9,089 bases of DNA. Source: an uncultured Akkermansia sp. GTDB lineage: Bacteria; Verrucomicrobiota; Verrucomicrobiia; Verrucomicrobiales; Akkermansiaceae. The position numbers were made by a program, and so were the translations under genes. Every line of letters begins with the position of its first letter. The stretch's first letter is position 1. Positions 6,297 through 9,089 of this stretch are shown one piece after another. Under the pieces are notes generated by a model. It ran no database searches and had not been told where the DNA came from. It was given only the letters and a program-made list of their open reading frames with translations. The DNA lies in contig CAJGCY010000105.1 of the NCBI GenBank assembly GCA_904501955.1, positions 1 to 9,089 of the forward strand, in the 5' to 3' direction.

Positions 6297-7526
6297 TTAC
6301 AGCCCGGAGATGGGGATGGCCGTTGCGCCGAAGGCCATGGGGCGTGTTTCTTTGCCGGTGTAGAGGAGGGTGGGTGCTTTTAACTCTGCCCACGGGGCAA
6401 CGGGAATCTTTCTGCACCATTTCAAATCATTTTCGGCGGGGGTGTTGCTTCGTTTGACCTCCAACGGATAAACGCCGCCGTTCTCTTCCAGAATGAAGTC
6501 CACCTCCGCGCCGTCGTGGTCGCGGTAGTAGGTGATGGTCGGGCGGTTGCCGGAATCGGAGAATCGGCGCACGAGTTGTCCGTACACCCAAGTTTCCAAG
6601 ATGGCACCGGCAAAATTGCTTTCCATCATGATTTCCGCATTTTTCCACCCGGCAAGCCAGCAGCACAACCCGGTGTCCGTGTAGTACAACTTTGGAGTTT
6701 TTGCCAATCGTTTGGTCGTGTTGACAAAGTAGGGCTCCAGCAATTCGACGATGCCGGAGGCTTGTAAAATGGAGACCCACGCCGCTGCCGTTTTTGGGGA
6801 AACACCTGCGTCTTTGGCTAAATCGCTGTACACGAGTTGTTGCCCGGTGCGCAGTGCGGTAGAGCGCATCAAGCGCACGAAGGCCGCTTGGTCTCCTACT
6901 TGAGAAAGCTGCATAACGTCGCGCTCTACATAGGTTTGCACGTAGTCGCTGAAGTAGTCACTGTTGCGCAGCTTGTTTTGGCGAAGGGGCTCGGGATACC
7001 CGCCTTTCAAGATGCGCTCATACAGCGTCTTGAGGTCGCATACCGAATCCGGGTTGATGCAGTCGGCGATTCTCATTACGTCAAAAATACGCCCTGATTT
7101 TGCGCTGCCGTACATTTCTGCCTGCGACAAGCTGTACAAATCCGCAATGCTGATGCGTCCGGCCAAACTTTCACTCACTCCTTTCATCATGTTGAATCGC
7201 TGTGAGCCTGTCAGCCAATACATGCCGTTGTGGCGGTTCTCGTCAACCTTCAGCTTAATGCCTCGCAGCAGCTCGGGTACATATTGCACTTCATCGATGC
7301 ACAGGGGGGTGCCATAATGCTCCAAAAAACCGACCGGGTCTTTTTTTGCAAACTCTGCCAGTTGGAAATCATCTAATGTCACATAGCGCATCCCGGCCGG
7401 CATCAATTGCTTCAGTAGGGTGCTCTTCCCTACCTGCCTGGCGCCGGTCAATAAAACGCACGGATAGCACGAGGATAGTTCCTTTATCCTTGCGCCCATG
7501 CTTCGCTCTATGTACTTCTTACTCAT
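6297..7526 (-). CDS. AAA family ATPase with DUF4143 C-terminal region
   Basis: A 409-aa protein of the common AAA_14/DUF4143 type. The P-loop domain (about 1-140) has Walker A GARQVGKST (28-36), Walker B PLCIDEVQ (74-81) with D78/E79, and a sensor-like YWLTGSQR (103-110). A winged-helix stretch follows (about 230-262, YSDLAKDAGVSPKTAAAWV). The C-terminal region carries a PD-(D/E)XK-like core: ETWVYGQL (311-318), EVDFIL (341-346, D343) and PLEVKRS (354-360, E356 and K358), so all catalytic-type residues are present. Family members are often multicopy; their biological role is not established. I assign ATP hydrolysis with confidence, DNA binding and nuclease activity only by fold. The gene is bracketed by two identical 63-bp repeats and has its own promoter. 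ATG 7526 fits the family start (KKYIER), and the predicted mRNA is nearly leaderless. Confidence 0.92.
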   Translation of the reverse strand: MSKKYIERSMGARIKELSSCYPCVLLTGARQVGKSTLLKQLMPAGMRYVTLDDFQLAEFAKKDPVGFLEHYGTPLCIDEVQYVPELLRGIKLKVDENRHNGMYWLTGSQRFNMMKGVSESLAGRISIADLYSLSQAEMYGSAKSGRIFDVMRIADCINPDSVCDLKTLYERILKGGYPEPLRQNKLRNSDYFSDYVQTYVERDVMQLSQVGDQAAFVRLMRSTALRTGQQLVYSDLAKDAGVSPKTAAAWVSILQASGIVELLEPYFVNTTKRLAKTPKLYYTDTGLCCWLAGWKNAEIMMESNFAGAILETWVYGQLVRRFSDSGNRPTITYYRDHDGAEVDFILEENGGVYPLEVKRSNTPAENDLKWCRKIPVAPWAELKAPTLLYTGKETRPMAFGATAIPISGL

Positions 7527-7550
7527 CGGCTCCGTTATATCACGGAGCCG
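7527..7550 (-). promoter_or_regulatory. Palindrome overlapping the ATPase -10 box (putative operator)
   Basis: CGGCTCCGT (7527-7535) and ACGGAGCCG (7542-7550) form a perfect 9-bp inverted repeat with a 6-nt centre. It abuts the start codon, and the -10 box is centred in it. Since transcription should begin at about the start codon, the palindrome would mostly not be transcribed. It is therefore more likely a protein-binding operator than an mRNA hairpin. The binding protein is unknown. Confidence 0.6.
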
Positions 7551-7563
7551 GTGGTCCTGTCAA
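7534..7563 (-). promoter_or_regulatory. Promoter of the AAA ATPase gene
   Basis: Minus strand: a perfect -35 TTGACA (7563-7558) and TATAAC (7539-7534; 5 of 6) with an 18-bp spacer. Only 7 nt separate the -10 from ATG 7526, so transcription should start on or next to the start codon. Repeat copy 2 ends 7 bp upstream of the -35 box. Confidence 0.72.
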
Positions 7564-7570
7564 GCGGAAA

Positions 7571-7635
7571 TCCCGAAATTCGGGAGTGCGATTCCCGATT
7601 TTCGGGAATGCTACTCCCGAATTTTGGGAAAATAG
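7571..7635. repeat. Triple-palindrome repeat, copy 2 (5' of the ATPase gene, 3' of the lipoprotein gene)
   Basis: The second copy of the 63-bp repeat (7573-7635 matches 6228-6290 exactly). Units lie at 7571-7585, 7593-7607 and 7615-7629. Here the first unit is a perfect palindrome, TCCCGAAATTCGGGA. The 7-bp spacers are GTGCGAT and ATGCTAC. The copy lies 5 nt after the stop codon of the lipoprotein gene and 7 bp before the -35 box of the ATPase promoter. It could thus act as the 3' end of one unit and the upstream regulatory region of the next. Confidence 0.95.
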
Positions 7636-7640
7636 CTTAC

Positions 7641-8180
7641 TCAATGTTGAGCGGAGAGTAAGAAGAATTCGATGCGCTGCCACGCATCACGAGGGAAGGT
7701 GTTGGCATTGGCAGCTAAGATGTCGCGGGGGATTTTAGCGCTGATTTCGGTGAGCTGATGTTTTGCTGCATCATAGCGGTAGAGGGTGTCCGCCTGAGGC
7801 TCTGTTTCCGTTTCAAGCATGGTGGTTTCATCCAGTACATACAGCTCGCCTTTGGGGCGCAAGATGAACAGGCGCGTGCCCCAAATGCCATCACCGCCGA
7901 TGCGCAGGTATTCTATTCTGCCGTTCGCAGAGTTTGGCCCGTTGTAAGGGGAGCTTGTCCAATAAATCCCCTCCTTGTTCAAGCGGGTGATGAAGTCTTC
8001 TTTCCGCTCTTCATAGATGCTGTTTTCAGGTAAATCTGCAATGCGCTGAATAAGCGCTGATTTAGCTGCTGCATCATCTTGAGTCGTGGCCGCCTGCTGC
8101 GGAGCCCCGGGGGATGGGGTGCATGCGGGTGTGAGCGAGCTTAATACGATGCCGACGATTGCGAGTAATTTGCGGTTCAT
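7641..8180 (-). CDS. Small probable lipoprotein of unknown function
   Basis: I do not recognise this 179-aa protein. The N terminus MNRKLLAIVGIVLSSLTPAC reads as a lipoprotein signal: lysine and arginine at 3-4, a hydrophobic core, and C20 as the acceptor cysteine. The lipobox LTPAC is not ideal because threonine sits at -3. A Pro/Ala/Gln-rich stretch follows (21-40), then a soluble domain rich in Tyr and Asp (YLRIGGDGIWGTRLFILRPK at 91-110 looks beta-structured) with no cysteine and no catalytic motif. It starts 16 nt after the SprT-like gene and is probably cotranscribed with it. The frame is open far upstream (to 8549), but there it only shadows the SprT gene; ATG 8180 opens the signal peptide and is the clear start. 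Confidence 0.75.
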   Translation of the reverse strand: MNRKLLAIVGIVLSSLTPACTPSPGAPQQAATTQDDAAAKSALIQRIADLPENSIYEERKEDFITRLNKEGIYWTSSPYNGPNSANGRIEYLRIGGDGIWGTRLFILRPKGELYVLDETTMLETETEPQADTLYRYDAAKHQLTEISAKIPRDILAANANTFPRDAWQRIEFFLLSAQH

Positions 8181-8196
8181 GTTTGCCGGTGGTGGG

Positions 8197-8736
8197 TTAT
8201 TTAATCGGGACAATTTCGAGTTTGCCGAGCGTTTCCTCCTTTCTTCCCCTGATGTAGGCACCGGCGAGGCGCTGCGGTGAGGTGCGGGGGGACTTGACAT
8301 AGTGGCGGAACACCTCGCCGGTTTCTTTGTGGCGGAGTACGTAGCGGTAGTTTGGCCGGGTAACGGGGGCAAAAGCTTCGCATTTGGAGCGTACGGTTTC
8401 ATTCGGTATGCCCAGCATGATGCAGTATTTGCGCCAGTTGTCACCGTGTGTGTGCTCGCCGTTGTGCGTAAAGGCCAATGCGTGTGCCACCTCGTGCAAG
8501 AGTGTTTCGTGGATGAGTTGGGGGTCTTTCTCCATGAAGTGCAGCACAAAATATGAGGAAAGGGAGATGTGGCGCTTCCTATAGTTGCAGCACCCGAGTC
8601 GGCGTTTGGCTCGATCCCACCCGAAATTCCAGCCGCTCAGACCAACGGCCTCGATGATGACGAGGGCATGATGGTACAAAGCCACGTCCGTAAGCGGTTG
8701 GGGGAGGGATGGTAACTGATAGGTGGCTGTACTCAT
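8197..8736 (-). CDS. SprT-like zinc metalloprotein
   Basis: A 179-aa SprT/SprT-like family protein, related to the protease domain of Spartan. The zinc site is clear: HETLLHEVAHALA (76-88) gives HExxH with H81, E82 and H85, and HTHGDNW (95-101) supplies the third histidine, probably H97. The preceding segment WNFGWDRAKRRLGCC..HISLS (36-60) matches the family beta-strands before the helix. Bacterial SprT proteins usually end in a four-cysteine zinc ribbon. Here YRYVLRHKETGEVFRHYVKS (131-149) occupies that place without the CxxC pairs, so the ribbon is lost or replaced. The substrate is unknown; DNA-protein crosslink repair is a family possibility only. ATG 8736 is preferred because the conserved region begins soon after; ATG 8796 is an alternative, and 8823 overlaps the -10 box. 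It heads a two-gene unit with the lipoprotein. Confidence 0.85.
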   Translation of the reverse strand: MSTATYQLPSLPQPLTDVALYHHALVIIEAVGLSGWNFGWDRAKRRLGCCNYRKRHISLSSYFVLHFMEKDPQLIHETLLHEVAHALAFTHNGEHTHGDNWRKYCIMLGIPNETVRSKCEAFAPVTRPNYRYVLRHKETGEVFRHYVKSPRTSPQRLAGAYIRGRKEETLGKLEIVPIK

Positions 8737-8813
8737 AAGTTGTATGTGTAAACAGTTCCCCTTTCCAGGGCTGCACAATCCACTTGGCGCCGACATCTCA
8801 GCAGCTCGTTTTT

Positions 8814-8842
8814 TTTGTATCAATTTTGTGCGTTCTTGTCAA
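8814..8842 (-). promoter_or_regulatory. Promoter of the sprT-like/lipoprotein unit
   Basis: Minus strand: a perfect -35 TTGACA (8842-8837) is followed after 17 bp by TACAAA (8819-8814), preceded by TGA, which gives an extended -10 (TGn). The expected start near 8807 leaves a leader of about 70 nt before ATG 8736, unlike the very short leaders of other genes here. Confidence 0.6.
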
Positions 8843-8890
8843 TTCTTTATTCCTCGCTTTTGTTGTGCCTGTCGGTGAAGCTTGAACACC

Positions 8891-9050
8891 CCGATAAATC
8901 GGAAGTTGGAGCCCCGAAAGGGGCGATTTCGCGTGAGCCCGATAGGGCGAACGTTCACGTGAGCGACAGCGAGCGTTCGCGCGTAGGGGCGCAAGCCCCA
9001 AGCGTTCGTGTGAGCGTTAGCGAGCGTTCGCGTGAGCCGCAGGCGAACTG
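8891..9050. repeat. Degenerate tandem array of mini-hairpin units
   Basis: Short inverted repeats follow one another: CCGAT-AA-ATCGG (8891-8902), GCCCC-GAAA-GGGGC (8911-8924), GCCC-GATA-GGGC (8937-8948), GGGGC-GCAA-GCCCC (8986-8999) and GCC-GCA-GGC (9036-9044). Between them lie related units such as GTGAGCGACAGCGAGCG (8960-8976) and GTGAGCGTTAGCGAGCG (9010-9026). Units of about 22-29 bp start with TTCGCG/TTCACG/TTCGTG and often end GAACG or GAGCG. Stem sequences differ, but the pairing and a G-N-N-A loop persist, so structure rather than sequence seems conserved. Confidence 0.7.
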
Positions 9051-9064
9051 AAATGTGTATTACT

Positions 9065-9080
9065 GCGGGCGTATGCCCGC
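9065..9080. repeat. GC-rich hairpin at the window edge
   Basis: GCGGGC (9065-9070) and GCCCGC (9075-9080) form a perfect 6-bp stem with loop GTAT. No U-tract follows on either strand within view. It resembles the preceding mini-hairpins in design and may belong to the same repeat class, or be a terminator of a gene beyond the window. Confidence 0.6.
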
Positions 9081-9089
9081 CTAACTTAA

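Larger units (their letters stand above)
8843..9089. other. Gene-free region with an array of mini-hairpins
   Basis: No protein-coding gene is supported here. The part before 8890 is plain. From 8891 to about 9050 the sequence is a chain of short GC-rich inverted repeats joined by TTCGCGTGAGC-like spacers, listed separately. The window then ends with one more perfect hairpin. No tRNA or rRNA is visible. Confidence 0.6.

Noticed and set aside
7571..7635. CRISPR array made of the regular 22-bp units
   Set aside because: There are only three units with 7-bp spacers, the array is duplicated with identical spacers, and no cas genes are present.
6226..7635. Classical integron cassette with attC sites
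   Set aside because: No GTTRRRY-type core pairs frame the repeat and no integrase is in the window; only the layout is similar.
6226..7635. Insertion sequence or transposon carrying the ATPase
   Set aside because: The flanking repeats are direct rather than terminal inverted repeats, no transposase is encoded, and I see no target-site duplication.
7641..8549. A 302-residue reading of the lipoprotein gene
   Set aside because: Residues before the signal peptide are the out-of-frame shadow of the SprT-like gene; the lipoprotein signal begins cleanly at 8180.

Overview
The window looks like a chromosomal segment of an anaerobic, outer-membrane-bearing bacterium. YidC has a large periplasmic domain, and LpxC is fused to FabZ, an arrangement known from Bacteroidota, Chlorobiota and parts of the PVC group. 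Several genes lack a Shine-Dalgarno sequence, and an acetate/succinate-type CoA-transferase is present. My best guess is a gut Verrucomicrobiota (Akkermansia-like) genome; this is inference from gene content only. Every gene I can support lies on the minus strand, so transcription runs from the high to the low coordinates.

Reading in the direction of transcription. (1) 9089-8737 holds no gene. It carries an array of mini-hairpins and a good promoter. (2) A two-gene unit follows: a SprT-like zinc metalloprotein (8736-8197) and a small unknown probable lipoprotein (8180-7641). (3) A 63-bp palindromic repeat comes next, then a promoter and an AAA ATPase/DUF4143 gene (7526-6297), then a second identical copy of the 63-bp repeat. 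This is the most unusual part of the window. (4) An AT-rich gap leads into lpxC-fabZ (5980-4664), for lipid A and fatty acid synthesis. (5) A strong promoter drives rpmH-rnpA-yidD-yidC (4526-1670), the classic ribosomal protein L34 / RNase P protein / membrane insertase operon, ending at a textbook intrinsic terminator (1611-1644). (6) A separate promoter drives an acetyl-CoA hydrolase/CoA-transferase family gene (1513-32), followed by a hairpin at the window edge.

The housekeeping genes are coherent. rpmH, rnpA, yidD and yidC supply translation, tRNA maturation and inner-membrane insertion, and lpxC-fabZ balances lipopolysaccharide against fatty acid synthesis. The dnaA/oriC and jag/mnmE neighbours often seen around this operon are absent.

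The accessory part (about 6226-9089) holds the points of interest. An ATPase with a winged-helix and a PD-(D/E)XK-like C-terminal region is bracketed by two identical direct repeats. Each repeat is three 15-bp palindromes at an exact 22-bp pitch, nested in a 59-bp imperfect palindrome, and sits 5-6 nt after a stop codon. The ATPase promoter appears to give a leaderless mRNA and has its -10 box inside a second palindrome. Together these suggest a self-regulated or cassette-like element that may recur elsewhere in the genome.
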